NCBI GenBank assembly: GCA_947457925.1
Contig: CANGYA010000005.1
Span: 1 to 53,756 of the forward strand
Reading direction: 5' to 3'
DNA: 53,756 nt
Source: Cytophagales bacterium
GTDB taxonomy: Bacteria > Bacteroidota > Bacteroidia > Cytophagales > Thermoflexibacteraceae
The notes under the pieces were generated by a model that searched no databases, had not been told where the DNA came from, and saw only the letters and a list, made by a program, of their open reading frames with translations. The position numbers and the translations under genes were made by a program. Each line of letters opens with the position of its first letter. The first letter of the stretch is position 1. Below are positions 33,409 through 41,802 of this stretch, piece after piece.

Positions 33409-34401
33409 TTACTTTTCAAGTACCTGCATACCTTCGGTACAGTTTTTACACATTTCTATTTGCGACCTCGACACTAAGAGTTGTTGCCTAAATTCCTGAT
33501 ACGCAGCCCCTTGCCAAATTTCTTTGAAAGTTTGCTGTTGCAAATCCCCCAAAACATAGTGGGCATCTTTGTCGAAACAACAAGGCACTACTTTTCCGTC
33601 CCAAGTAATGACACAAGACTGCCACATTCGCCAACAACTATTGTCTAAGGCATTTTTGATTTTGTACGTTCCATCACTTTGCTGGGCATACCTCGAATAT
33701 TTGTCTATGGTCGGTATCAACGGCGAACCCTGCTCGTAATCATAGATTTGTGCAGTTTTTAGTTGCACGCCATCTACGCCCAAAGATTGGGCTAAGGCAT
33801 AGACTTCGGGAATTTGGTGTTCGTTGGGTTTTACTACCAAAAACTGAAAAACGACTTTGGGCGTTGTGGCTTTGAGTTTTTTTCGCCAATGCAATATATT
33901 TTTTGTGCCTTCTATCACTTTTTCCAACTTTCCGCCTATTCTGTACTGTTGGTAGGTGTCTTGGCTCGTGCCGTCTAAGGAAATAATCAACTTGTCTAAA
34001 CCCGACTCTATGGTTTTTTGTGCGTTGTTGGGTGTCAAAAAATGGGCATTGGTAGAAGTGGCGGTGTAAACCCTTTTTTGATGAGCATATTTTACTAAGT
34101 CGGTAAACTTTGGGTGCAAGTAGGGTTCACCCTGAAAATAAAACGTGAGGTAGCTCAAAGTTGGGTGCAACTCGTCTATGACTTTGTAAAACAATTCTTC
34201 GGGCAGCATACCCGTAGGGCGTGTAAAAGACCGCAAACCACTTGGGCATTCGGGGCAACGCAGGTTACAAGCTGTAGTAGGTTCTATCGAGAGAGCTATT
34301 GGCAAACCCCAATGCGTTGCTTTTTTGGTTTGGCGGGCATAGTAGTAGCTACTTAGCACTTTGGCTGCATTGAGTAGTTTTTGAGGTGATAAATGGTACA
34401 T
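33409..34401 (-). CDS. Radical SAM/SPASM-domain protein
   Basis: This 330-aa protein has the radical SAM cluster motif CNLRCPEC (C45, C49, C52), which holds a 4Fe-4S cluster that cleaves S-adenosylmethionine. A C-terminal SPASM-like region contains CWRMWQSCVITWDGKVVPCC and MCKNC, able to hold one or two auxiliary clusters. Such proteins mature peptides or enzymes or carry out radical chemistry on small substrates. The longest frame begins at a TTG (34446) inside an inverted repeat. The ATG at 34401 is chosen instead because the protein then starts normally. No peptide-precursor gene or partner was recognised nearby. Confidence 0.82.
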   Translation of the reverse strand: MYHLSPQKLLNAAKVLSSYYYARQTKKATHWGLPIALSIEPTTACNLRCPECPSGLRSFTRPTGMLPEELFYKVIDELHPTLSYLTFYFQGEPYLHPKFTDLVKYAHQKRVYTATSTNAHFLTPNNAQKTIESGLDKLIISLDGTSQDTYQQYRIGGKLEKVIEGTKNILHWRKKLKATTPKVVFQFLVVKPNEHQIPEVYALAQSLGVDGVQLKTAQIYDYEQGSPLIPTIDKYSRYAQQSDGTYKIKNALDNSCWRMWQSCVITWDGKVVPCCFDKDAHYVLGDLQQQTFKEIWQGAAYQEFRQQLLVSRSQIEMCKNCTEGMQVLEK

Positions 34402-34408
34402 AAACAAG

Positions 34409-34474
34409 GTGTATATTCGTCTTTTTGAGAATGATTTGATTCCCAACTCTTTCGCATAAAGACGAAATATACAC
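34409..34474. repeat. Inverted repeat just upstream of the radical SAM gene
   Basis: GTGTATATTCGTCTTT (34409-34424) and its near-complement 34458-34474 (one extra base) are separated by 33 nt and end 8 nt before the ATG. This could be an operator pair or a 5' leader stem. Confidence 0.6.
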
Positions 34475-34510
34475 TATTTTGGTTGTATGCTGATGTGTGT
34501 CAAGCAAAAA

Positions 34511-35119
34511 CTATTGAAACTTAATTAATATAGGCGGATTCTCCACTCTTTTCCAGATAAAATAGCCCATGATTATTACTGCTATGCCACCTACAGCAAG
34601 TATGCCTTTTTCGCCTAAAAATTCTATTAAGGCTTTAAATGCCCTTACTTTGGCTCTGCCTCCTTCACTTACCTCGCCATTTGCCATTTCCAGAGCCATA
34701 TAGTAGGCAAAAGCTGTTGCACCTACGATAAAAGCCAGCCAAAATAGATGAGAAGTGATAGCCTTGAAGGGAGATAGTTTTTCTTCCGTCTTGTTGAGTC
34801 GTAAATGTGTGGTTAGAAAGTCAAAAAAAACTATTGTATCTGCTTCATTATCAAATGAAAAGTTACAACTAACGGGTAAGCCCAAAGAGTTTTTGTAGTT
34901 GATACAAATTTCGTTGTCATTGTCTTCTTTGGTAATGTTGGTGATTTTGTCAAATTTTACCTCTGTTTTGGTATTTAAGGTCAAAGTTTTTTGCCATGCT
35001 TCCTCAAAAGCTGCTGTGTCTTTGAAAGAAGCACTTGAAAACTGAAAAGAAGTGTCTGTAATGTATAAAGAGGCTATTTTTTCGCCAGATACATTGAAAA
35101 TAATTGATGGTAAGCTCAT
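34511..35119 (-). CDS. Membrane protein of unknown function
   Basis: I do not recognise this 202-aa protein. The first 115 residues look like a soluble beta-rich domain (SLPSIIFNVSGEKIASLYIT). Two membrane helices follow, around HLFWLAFIVGATAFAYYMAL and GILAVGGIAVIIMGYFIW, with a short charged loop between them, and a short C-terminal tail. No signal peptide is seen, so the N-terminal domain is probably cytoplasmic. It lies upstream of the radical SAM gene on the same strand, with a gap of about 110 nt that carries an inverted repeat, so joint transcription is uncertain. Confidence 0.65.
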   Translation of the reverse strand: MSLPSIIFNVSGEKIASLYITDTSFQFSSASFKDTAAFEEAWQKTLTLNTKTEVKFDKITNITKEDNDNEICINYKNSLGLPVSCNFSFDNEADTIVFFDFLTTHLRLNKTEEKLSPFKAITSHLFWLAFIVGATAFAYYMALEMANGEVSEGGRAKVRAFKALIEFLGEKGILAVGGIAVIIMGYFIWKRVENPPILIKFQ

Positions 35120-35159
35120 TAGGTATTTTTGTAAAGTAGTAAAATGATTTTATGCAAAC

Positions 35160-35202
35160 AAAAAGATACAGTACGTACACTATGTACGTACTGTATCTTT
35201 TT
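35160..35202. terminator. 20-bp perfect hairpin, probable bidirectional terminator
   Basis: Positions 35160-35179 (containing GATACAGTACGTACA) pair perfectly with 35183-35202, leaving a 3-nt loop. It lies between the start of one minus-strand gene and the end of the restriction-modification pair. T/A runs at the stem ends could act as U-tracts, but the distance of about 150 nt from the upstream stop is long. Confidence 0.5.
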
Positions 35203-35264
35203 TGAGAAAGTTTTACTATTTTTCAAAAATAGTGTTATTTCATTCTTAGAGATTATTAATAGCT

Positions 35265-35342
35265 TGTAGCATAGACTTTAGTCTGTGTTTGTAACATATT
35301 CATAGTCAATCAATTAATTCACAGGCTAAAGCCTATGTTACA
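35265..35342. repeat. Dispersed inverted-repeat element, copy C
   Basis: TGTAGCATAGACTTTAGTCTGTG at the left and a matching inverse ending GCCTATGTTACA at the right enclose a divergent centre. The ends match copies A, B and D. It ends 8 nt before the stop codon of the methyltransferase gene. Confidence 0.75.
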
Positions 35343-35350
35343 AAATTGGT

Positions 35351-37234
35351 TTATTGGATAGACTCATTAGTAATTTGGGCTATTTCTGTTGCACTTAAAT
35401 TATATAGCTTGTAAACCAAATTGTCTATTTCTTGGTCGAGTGTAGTCATTATTTCTGACATATCAACTGCTTTGCTTTGTTGCTCCTTAAATATAGGAAT
35501 GTAGTCAAATCTTTGCTTTGATGTAATTTTTCCTCCACACTTTGTAATTTCTTCCGTAAAATCTTTGAATGATAGTAAGTGCCAATCGTACAATTTATTA
35601 GATATTCTTTTAATCGTAAAATCAGCTTTAAATACTTCTAAAACATTTTCTTGAAATCCTACAAATTTTGCTTTATGATTGAGTAGTTGGCTTACTTTTT
35701 CTATAATAGGTGCTTGGGCTGCTGTAGTTGTTTGAATAATAGGTAGTTTTTTAGCATCATTTGGATAAAAATGTAGTCCTTCGCTTAAAAAATTATTAAA
35801 ATACCATGTAATTAAAGAAGAATTTAATATGCCCAACAAAAAATAATAATGGTATTTTTGACTTTCTTCCATTATTATATCTTTTAATGCACTTTTGGCG
35901 GTAATATGTTCTGCTTTTTGTAGTTTATCATAACGGACACAGTTGATAACTGTATGACTATTGTAAAATCCTTTGTTGTCATACGCAAATCGTAACTTGT
36001 CTTTTACTACATTAATAAACATAATTTTCTCATTTTCAAATAGTTCTGCAAACATAGAATTATAATGACTATCTGGTTGATAATCTAACCAACCAAATTG
36101 TGAGAAATAATAACGGTCAATATTTTTACCTTCTAAAAAAGGCTTAAAGCCTATTTTTTTCTCTAAATGAATAAATTTGTCTTTGCCTTCATTGGTGTTT
36201 TTGTCATTAAGTCTTGCTCCATAAGCTACTAAACAAATCTTTTCTAATGGAATAGAAATATGATTTATTTTATCTCTTAAATCTAAAAAGCTATAAATAT
36301 TTTTTGTTTCAAATCTATTTTCTTTTAGCTTTAAAAAAGAAGATTGAGGAACTTGAAAATAAGTAAATTCATTATCTCTTATAGCTTGTTCTCCGTTGGC
36401 TTTACTAATAATGGTTGGCTTGTGAGTAGGCAAGGAATTTTGAAAACGCAATACAATATTTTTTACAACAGCATCTTTGAAAATGTAAAAACTACTAAAA
36501 TCTGTAATCTCACGAATAGCCGTTTGTTCTACCAATTCTTTTCGTGCTATTTCTCCATAATTTTGGTTGGTAAAGGCATACGGAATGATGAATGAAACCA
36601 TACCACCTTGTTTAGTAATTTCCCTTGCTTTTTCTATAAAAGCCACATAAAGGTCTGTTCTGCCTTGACAAGTTCTATAATTTTCTAATAAAAACCTGCG
36701 AAATTTCTCTGGTATTAGTTCTATATTCACATACGGAGGGTTTCCCACCACAATATCAAATCCTTGATTTTCAAATACTTGTGGAAACTCCGCAGCCCAG
36801 TCAAACGCCAAAGGGGTAATATTTTTGTCATCAATCAAAGAGTTGCCTTGTTTGATATTAGGACAGAGGCACGCACTTTTTTCATACAATAATTTTTGAC
36901 TAAGGGCTACAGCTTGCGGGTCTGTATCTACTCCAAATAAATTATGTGTTACAATATGCTTTTTCAGGTCGTCAGGCGTACTATAATTTGGAAATTTTGT
37001 AGAGTAACAATGCAACAATTCATCAAAACTTGTTAGTAGAAAAGCTCCCGCCCCACAGGAAGGGTCAAGTATCTTTATATGCTGTAAAGCCTCCAAAGGA
37101 TTAGGACAATCTTCTAAATACGCACCTATAGTTTGCCTAAGCATATAATAAGCAATCGTATTAGGACTATAAAAAATGCCCTCTTGTTTCCTAAAATCCT
37201 TTTCCAAAGAACTTTCATAGCTTTGTATTTCCAT
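35351..37234 (-). CDS. Eco57I-type N6-adenine DNA methyltransferase
   Basis: This 627-aa protein has SAM-binding motif I (ILDPSCGAGAFLL, about 52-64) and catalytic motif IV (GNPPYV, N165). The C-terminal half (about 300-610) is probably the target-recognition domain. Such enzymes methylate adenine N6 in a specific DNA site. No nuclease motif is visible, unlike the neighbour at 37215-40478. The gene overlaps that neighbour by 20 nt and lies downstream of it, so the two form one unit. Two stretches are almost identical in DNA to the neighbour: 36729-36859, and the C-terminal 35374-35437, suggesting duplication or conversion. Confidence 0.82.
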   Translation of the reverse strand: MEIQSYESSLEKDFRKQEGIFYSPNTIAYYMLRQTIGAYLEDCPNPLEALQHIKILDPSCGAGAFLLTSFDELLHCYSTKFPNYSTPDDLKKHIVTHNLFGVDTDPQAVALSQKLLYEKSACLCPNIKQGNSLIDDKNITPLAFDWAAEFPQVFENQGFDIVVGNPPYVNIELIPEKFRRFLLENYRTCQGRTDLYVAFIEKAREITKQGGMVSFIIPYAFTNQNYGEIARKELVEQTAIREITDFSSFYIFKDAVVKNIVLRFQNSLPTHKPTIISKANGEQAIRDNEFTYFQVPQSSFLKLKENRFETKNIYSFLDLRDKINHISIPLEKICLVAYGARLNDKNTNEGKDKFIHLEKKIGFKPFLEGKNIDRYYFSQFGWLDYQPDSHYNSMFAELFENEKIMFINVVKDKLRFAYDNKGFYNSHTVINCVRYDKLQKAEHITAKSALKDIIMEESQKYHYYFLLGILNSSLITWYFNNFLSEGLHFYPNDAKKLPIIQTTTAAQAPIIEKVSQLLNHKAKFVGFQENVLEVFKADFTIKRISNKLYDWHLLSFKDFTEEITKCGGKITSKQRFDYIPIFKEQQSKAVDMSEIMTTLDQEIDNLVYKLYNLSATEIAQITNESIQ

Positions 37235-40200
37235 CTTCTATTTGGGCTATTTCTTTTGCACTTAAATTATATAGCTTGTAAACCAAATTGTCTATTTCTT
37301 GGTCTGTTTGTACCAAAATATCATATACAGCTTTGGCTTCGGGTTGAGCAAACTCAAAATCTTCTTGTAGTTGTCGGCGTTGTTTGTAATAAGACTTGCC
37401 GAGTTGTATGCCAACTTTTTGCATTTCTGCCAAAAAACTATTAAAATCTAACAAGTACCAACTTTCTAATTTTTTAGTTAATGCACGTTTAGGTCGAATT
37501 TTGGCAGGCATCAGTGTAAACCAAGCCTGTTGAAGTTTTTGCAATTTTTTGCCTTCTGCTAATAATATGCTTACTTTTTCTATAAAAGGTTTTTGGGCTG
37601 CTAAAGGAATATCAGGTACAGGGAAATTACGAAAATCATCGGGATAAAAGTAATTTTCTAATCTATGTCGACGATAATTATTCAAATACCAATACGCATA
37701 TTTTGAATTAATTAAAGCCAAAATATATTTTAAATCAAAATTATTAGATATACCTTCTAATTCTTGCCGTTTTTGAGCTATATCCGCAGCACTTTTATTG
37801 TTTTCTTCTGCCAAATGATTTTTAGAAATAGAAATTGTAATACTTCTTTCATTTACATTTTTTAAATCTATAAATCTTTTGAAAACAATGACACCATGAT
37901 TACAAGTAATGCCTGTATTGTCATATACGCCACCTGTTACCATACCTCGCAAAATCTTTTCGCCTGTGTATAAGTCTGGGAAGGTAGGACGACTTAGCTT
38001 ACTGGGTACTCTGTCCGTTCCCCATTCCAAATATTTTACTCTTTCTATTTCATATCTTTTCAAATCTTTACCTTCTACTATTGGTAAGGTATGTAGGTTA
38101 GTTTTTTTGAGAGATAAAATATCGTCCTTACCAAAAGCTCTTTTGTCTGCTACCTCGTCTGCATTAATTACCATACCTTTACTGATATAGCAAATGTTAT
38201 TCAACAAAACCGTAGTTGTTTTTAGTTGAATATCCTCATAGACTTGGCGGAAAATCTTAGCTTTTCTATTTACAATTCCTTCTAAATCAATAATTTCAGA
38301 AGTAATAGCCTCAAAATCATCTTTATGGTAAATCTTTTTTACTTTGTTGGTAGGTGGTGCTTTTTTCACAGAAATAATGGTAGGAATAACACCAACACCT
38401 TTAAAAACCTCTATATTTTCGAAATAATCTATGCTGCGAATATCAAAGTTTTCACACATCCATTTTTGTAATTTTTCTGCATATTTAGATGTATTAATAG
38501 CATTAGAAGAAATAAAAGCAAAACTACCGCCTTGTTTCAACAGTTTTTTGAGGGCTTGTTCATAAAAAGCTGTCATCAAATCCCATTTTTCATACAAAAA
38601 CTCATAATGGGCAGTAATCCATTTTCTTTCTTTTTGGTATTGTCTATCTTCTAAGTCAGCTCGTACATACGGCGGATTTCCCACCACAATATCAAACCCC
38701 TGATTTTCAAATACTTGTGGAAACTCCGCAGCCCAGTCAAACGCCAAAGGGGTAATGTTTTTGTCGTCAATCAAAGAGTTGCCTTGTTTGATATTGTTCG
38801 TAAGGTCAGACAAAGGCTCAACGGCATTGGCAGTTTGTAACCACAAAGACAGTTTAGAAATCTCTACACTTTCTCTGTTCAAATCTACCCCGAAAATATT
38901 GTTGAGAACAATGTCCTTTTTCAGTCGCCATTCCTCTTTTCTGTAAAGTTCTTTTCGTAGTCCCAACGCCACCATTGCCCGCACCACAATTTTCCATTCC
39001 GCCCATACATACTCAAAAACAGCCGTCAAGAAAGCCCCACTACCACAGGCAGGGTCTAAGACCGTCATTTTTCGCAGCACCTGTTCGTAGGCACGCCAAT
39101 ACGCTGCGTTTTCTTCGCCATGTTCCAGCAATAAGGCTTGTTTTTTCTCCTCCAGCCATTCGCCAATCGTTTTGTTCAAAATGTATTGTGTAATGTAGTT
39201 GGGCGTATAAAAAATGCCATCTTTTTTGCGTTTCGAGAGGTTGTCAAACACCGTAGAAAGTTGCGTGTCCGTAGCTCCGCCTTGTGCGTTAAGTTCCAAC
39301 TTGGCTATTTCGGTGCGTAGTTCCTCCAAATCCGTAATAGATTGTTCAAAAATATGCCCCAAAATGCTCACATTCAACTCACTCAAAAAGTCGTGTTGCA
39401 ACAAAAACTCTACAAAAGGTACGATATGACTGTCCCGCACCACCAATCTGTCTATCAAGTCATCTGCTTTGAACAGCCCACCGTTAAAATCTGGCACGTG
39501 AGAAGGCGAATACCCTTTGTCAAACGACACAAAAAGTTCTTGCAAAATCTCCCACAGTTTCGTGTCCTTGTGCGAATGTCTGAAAGTCAAACTCTGTAAA
39601 CTATCTCGCAAAACGTCTATCATTGGTACGGTATCACGCACAAAGCACATGAACACTAATCTGTCCATGATTTTTTGCGTAGCCGACAAGACCTCAAAAG
39701 CATTTTCTTGTGGATTTTGTACCTGAATATGCCTAAACAGATTTTCGCGGTGCTGCCTATAATTGTTGTAAAACTCTTGTGTAATAGAAATTTCGGCAGC
39801 TCGTCTATCCGCAAATAAAATGTCTGTTGGGCTGTCTGAATTTTGTAAAAAAAGCCTATCTTTTTGCAGCAAAAAAAGTAATTTTTTGAAGTTACTAATC
39901 TTGTGAATAGGATTTTCCTCAAAAAGTTCTGTTATCAAAAACTCCTCGTACCGAATACTATCCGAAGCATGGTACAACCGAATTTCCACAAAGTTAGACA
40001 CAATTACCCATTGGCAACTTCCGCCAAACTTAGGTACATACGCAAAGGCTTGTTCTACGGGTGAGCCTTTAAAGTCCTTACGGCGTTGTGGTTTGTCCAA
40101 ATCTGTATGAGCATCTTTCAGTTCTATCACTGCCTTTACTTCACTTTGTATGCTTTGTGTGTTGGCATCATAGACAAAAAAGCCCAATGCTCCGTCTGCT

Positions 40201-40478
40201 TTGGTTTGGTCTTGTTCGGTTTTTACTTCCACTCTTATCTGCGTAGTGGGCAGGTGTTCTTGGTAAGGATAACCCAAAATTTCGCCAAAAAAAGTATGTA
40301 AAAATGGCGTTTGTAGTTCTTCTTCCTTCTTGGCATAAATCTGCTTAGACGCAATGAGTTGTTGCCATTCCCTGACCAATTTTACTTTGTGTTGGCGGTT
40401 TTCTACACCTATATAGAAAGGTTCTACAACATCTGTTTTAAAATCATTGGCAGAGAAAATGGGTTTGTCGTGCAGCAT
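37215..40478 (-). CDS. Type IIG-like restriction-modification enzyme (nuclease plus methyltransferase)
   Basis: This 1087-aa protein joins an N-terminal nuclease-like domain to an Eco57I-type methyltransferase. KADGALGFF (D95) and VIELKDA (E119, K121) fit a PD-(D/E)xK active site. A helical linker (about 200-400) follows, then FYTPNYITQYIL, motif I VLDPACGSGAF (about 475), motif IV GNPPYV (about 600) and a C-terminal recognition region. In type IIG enzymes one chain cuts and methylates. It is first in a two-gene unit with a separate methyltransferase gene that overlaps its end by 20 nt. Only a -7-like box (TATATTTG, minus strand, 40515-40508) is seen upstream. Confidence 0.82.
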   Translation of the reverse strand: MLHDKPIFSANDFKTDVVEPFYIGVENRQHKVKLVREWQQLIASKQIYAKKEEELQTPFLHTFFGEILGYPYQEHLPTTQIRVEVKTEQDQTKADGALGFFVYDANTQSIQSEVKAVIELKDAHTDLDKPQRRKDFKGSPVEQAFAYVPKFGGSCQWVIVSNFVEIRLYHASDSIRYEEFLITELFEENPIHKISNFKKLLFLLQKDRLFLQNSDSPTDILFADRRAAEISITQEFYNNYRQHRENLFRHIQVQNPQENAFEVLSATQKIMDRLVFMCFVRDTVPMIDVLRDSLQSLTFRHSHKDTKLWEILQELFVSFDKGYSPSHVPDFNGGLFKADDLIDRLVVRDSHIVPFVEFLLQHDFLSELNVSILGHIFEQSITDLEELRTEIAKLELNAQGGATDTQLSTVFDNLSKRKKDGIFYTPNYITQYILNKTIGEWLEEKKQALLLEHGEENAAYWRAYEQVLRKMTVLDPACGSGAFLTAVFEYVWAEWKIVVRAMVALGLRKELYRKEEWRLKKDIVLNNIFGVDLNRESVEISKLSLWLQTANAVEPLSDLTNNIKQGNSLIDDKNITPLAFDWAAEFPQVFENQGFDIVVGNPPYVRADLEDRQYQKERKWITAHYEFLYEKWDLMTAFYEQALKKLLKQGGSFAFISSNAINTSKYAEKLQKWMCENFDIRSIDYFENIEVFKGVGVIPTIISVKKAPPTNKVKKIYHKDDFEAITSEIIDLEGIVNRKAKIFRQVYEDIQLKTTTVLLNNICYISKGMVINADEVADKRAFGKDDILSLKKTNLHTLPIVEGKDLKRYEIERVKYLEWGTDRVPSKLSRPTFPDLYTGEKILRGMVTGGVYDNTGITCNHGVIVFKRFIDLKNVNERSITISISKNHLAEENNKSAADIAQKRQELEGISNNFDLKYILALINSKYAYWYLNNYRRHRLENYFYPDDFRNFPVPDIPLAAQKPFIEKVSILLAEGKKLQKLQQAWFTLMPAKIRPKRALTKKLESWYLLDFNSFLAEMQKVGIQLGKSYYKQRRQLQEDFEFAQPEAKAVYDILVQTDQEIDNLVYKLYNLSAKEIAQIEDGNTKL

Positions 40479-40507
40479 ACCTAATGGCGTTATTAATTAT
40501 TGATTGA

Positions 40508-40515
40508 CAAATATA
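40508..40515 (-). promoter_or_regulatory. Possible -7 box of the restriction-modification unit
   Basis: On the minus strand this reads TATATTTG, 29 nt before the ATG at 40478. No TTG occurs at the usual distance upstream. Confidence 0.35.
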
Positions 40516-40628
40516 AAGAAAGTCTTGTAATTTGTATAGTAATCTTTACAAAGGTTTTTGTAATCATTTTTACTTACAAATGCCTCTAAACTCTTAGGAC
40601 TTTCTTTAGGCGTAGCCTTTTAAAAACA

Positions 40629-40671
40629 ATTTTCCCACTACAAAAATTATAAATTTTTATAGTGGGAAAAT
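40629..40671 (-). terminator. Terminator of efp
   Basis: A stem of 20 pairs with one mismatch (40629-40648 with 40652-40671, containing TTTCCCACTA and TAGTGGGAAA) lies 25 nt after the efp stop and is followed on the minus strand by a T-rich stretch. Confidence 0.75.
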
Positions 40672-40696
40672 AATACCAATGGAATAAAAGCAAAGA

Positions 40697-41260
40697 CTAT
40701 TTTTCTTTCACTCTTTCCATGTATTCGCCAGTTTTTGTATCCACTTTGATTAGCTCGTCAATATTGCAGAACAAAGGTACACTTACTTGCGCCCCTGTTT
40801 CTAATGTAGCAGCTTTGAGAGTACGAGTAGCCGTATCACCTTTGATACCGGGTTCTGTGTAAGTAATTCTCAAGACCATAGTACGTGGAGGTTCTGCAAA
40901 CACAGGTACGTCTCCGTCAAAAGCTACTTCTACATTGATGTTTTCTTTCAAGAAGCCTGCACTGTCGCCAAACAATATTTCATCTACGTAGATTTGCTCA
41001 TACGTTTCGTTGTCCATTAGCACCATGCTGCTGCCGTCTTTGTAGAGGTACTGTAGAGTTTTTTGTTCTACTCTTACTACCTCTACTTCTTCGCCAGAAC
41101 GGAAACGGTATTCAGCTAATTTGCCTGTTTTTACGTTACGCATTTTAGCTTGGTAAAATGCACGCAAGTTGCCCGGTGTGCGGTGTTGGTATTCAAGAAT
41201 TTGTACTAACTCGCCATTGTGTCTAATGAATGAACCTACGTTAATGTCCCCAGTATTCAT
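40697..41260 (-). CDS. efp: Elongation factor P
   Basis: This 187-aa protein has the normal length and three-domain layout of EF-P, with the C-terminal block GDTATRTLKAATLETGAQVS and VPLFCNIDELIKVDT. EF-P enters the ribosomal E site and helps form proline-proline bonds. The tip of domain I reads HRTPGNLRAFYQ, so Asn31 sits where E. coli has the modified Lys34 and Pseudomonas the rhamnosylated Arg32. Neither the EpmA/EpmB nor the EarP type of modification fits at that exact residue. It is a single gene with its own terminator and a possible promoter. Confidence 0.96.
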   Translation of the reverse strand: MNTGDINVGSFIRHNGELVQILEYQHRTPGNLRAFYQAKMRNVKTGKLAEYRFRSGEEVEVVRVEQKTLQYLYKDGSSMVLMDNETYEQIYVDEILFGDSAGFLKENINVEVAFDGDVPVFAEPPRTMVLRITYTEPGIKGDTATRTLKAATLETGAQVSVPLFCNIDELIKVDTKTGEYMERVKEK

Positions 41261-41350
41261 AAAATATAATTGAGATAAAATGAATAAAATTTTAGGTATA
41301 TTCTTTTGCTAAGAATGTATCACCTGATAGAAAAGAATAAAGTTTGGCTG

Positions 41351-41377
41351 CAAAAGTAGAAATTATTTTTTTAACAA
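41351..41377 (-). promoter_or_regulatory. Possible efp promoter
   Basis: On the minus strand, TTG (41377-41375), 16 nt and TACTTTTG (41358-41351) fit the Bacteroidota pattern with a somewhat short spacer. The leader would be about 85 nt. Confidence 0.45.
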
Positions 41378-41530
41378 GGTTGTTTTCAGGTAATAAAAGT
41401 TAGAGAATAGAGTTTGTAATGTATTCTTTCCTTTTAGCAAGGGTAGGGTAGGGGGGAGGCGTTGCTGTAGCATTCTAAAAAACAAACCTATAGATAATAT
41501 GAGTGATATTTTTGATGAGTACAATAAAAT

Positions 41531-41656
41531 GTGCCATTAGGCACTACATATATTGGTAGAAAAACAAGCCCCATTTCTATCCTTTTGCTCCTGAAGTATC
41601 AAAAAAGGGTGGTGGTGGAAGGTATTTTCTACCAATATGTAGTAGCCTAACAGCAC
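41531..41656. repeat. Inverted-repeat element beside efp
   Basis: GTGCCATTAGGCACTACATA with its continuation to 41563 is the imperfect inverse of 41625-41656, with arms of about 32 nt and a centre of about 61 nt. No coding capacity; MITE-like or a remnant. Confidence 0.7.
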
Positions 41657-41673
41657 AAAATAAAGATGTCAAT

Positions 41674-41782
41674 AGAGTTTATGAATAATTTGTATAACAG
41701 ACTTTATTCTGTTTTTAAGTATTTGAAAATCAATAGCTTGCACAGACTAAAGTCTATGCTACAACAATTATTCATAAACTCT
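41674..41782. repeat. Dispersed inverted-repeat element, copy D, with outer inverted repeat
   Basis: The core 41691-41763 carries TAACAGACTTTATTCTG at the left and CAGACTAAAGTCTATGCTAC at the right, like copies A-C. Outside it, AGAGTTTATGAATAATT (41674-41690) is the exact inverse of 41766-41782, so this copy is symmetric over 109 bp. Confidence 0.75.
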
Positions 41783-41802
41783 TAATACTTTTACTTTAGC
41801 AC

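Larger units (their letters stand above)
41261..41802. other. Gene-free stretch between efp and lspA with several repeats
   Basis: No credible gene is seen. The stretch holds the efp promoter region, a G-rich tract (41437-41460), an inverted-repeat element (41531-41656) and dispersed repeat copy D (41691-41763) with a further outer inverted repeat. It looks like a landing site for small repeats. Confidence 0.6.

Noticed and set aside
35351-40478. The two methyltransferase genes as a BREX, DISARM or type I system
   Set aside because: No PglZ, BrxC, helicase or specificity-subunit gene is adjacent; the nuclease-methyltransferase fusion fits type IIG better.
183-41763. Repeat copies as a CRISPR array or integron site
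   Set aside because: The copies are single, far apart and imperfectly symmetric, with no regular spacers and no cas or integrase gene.
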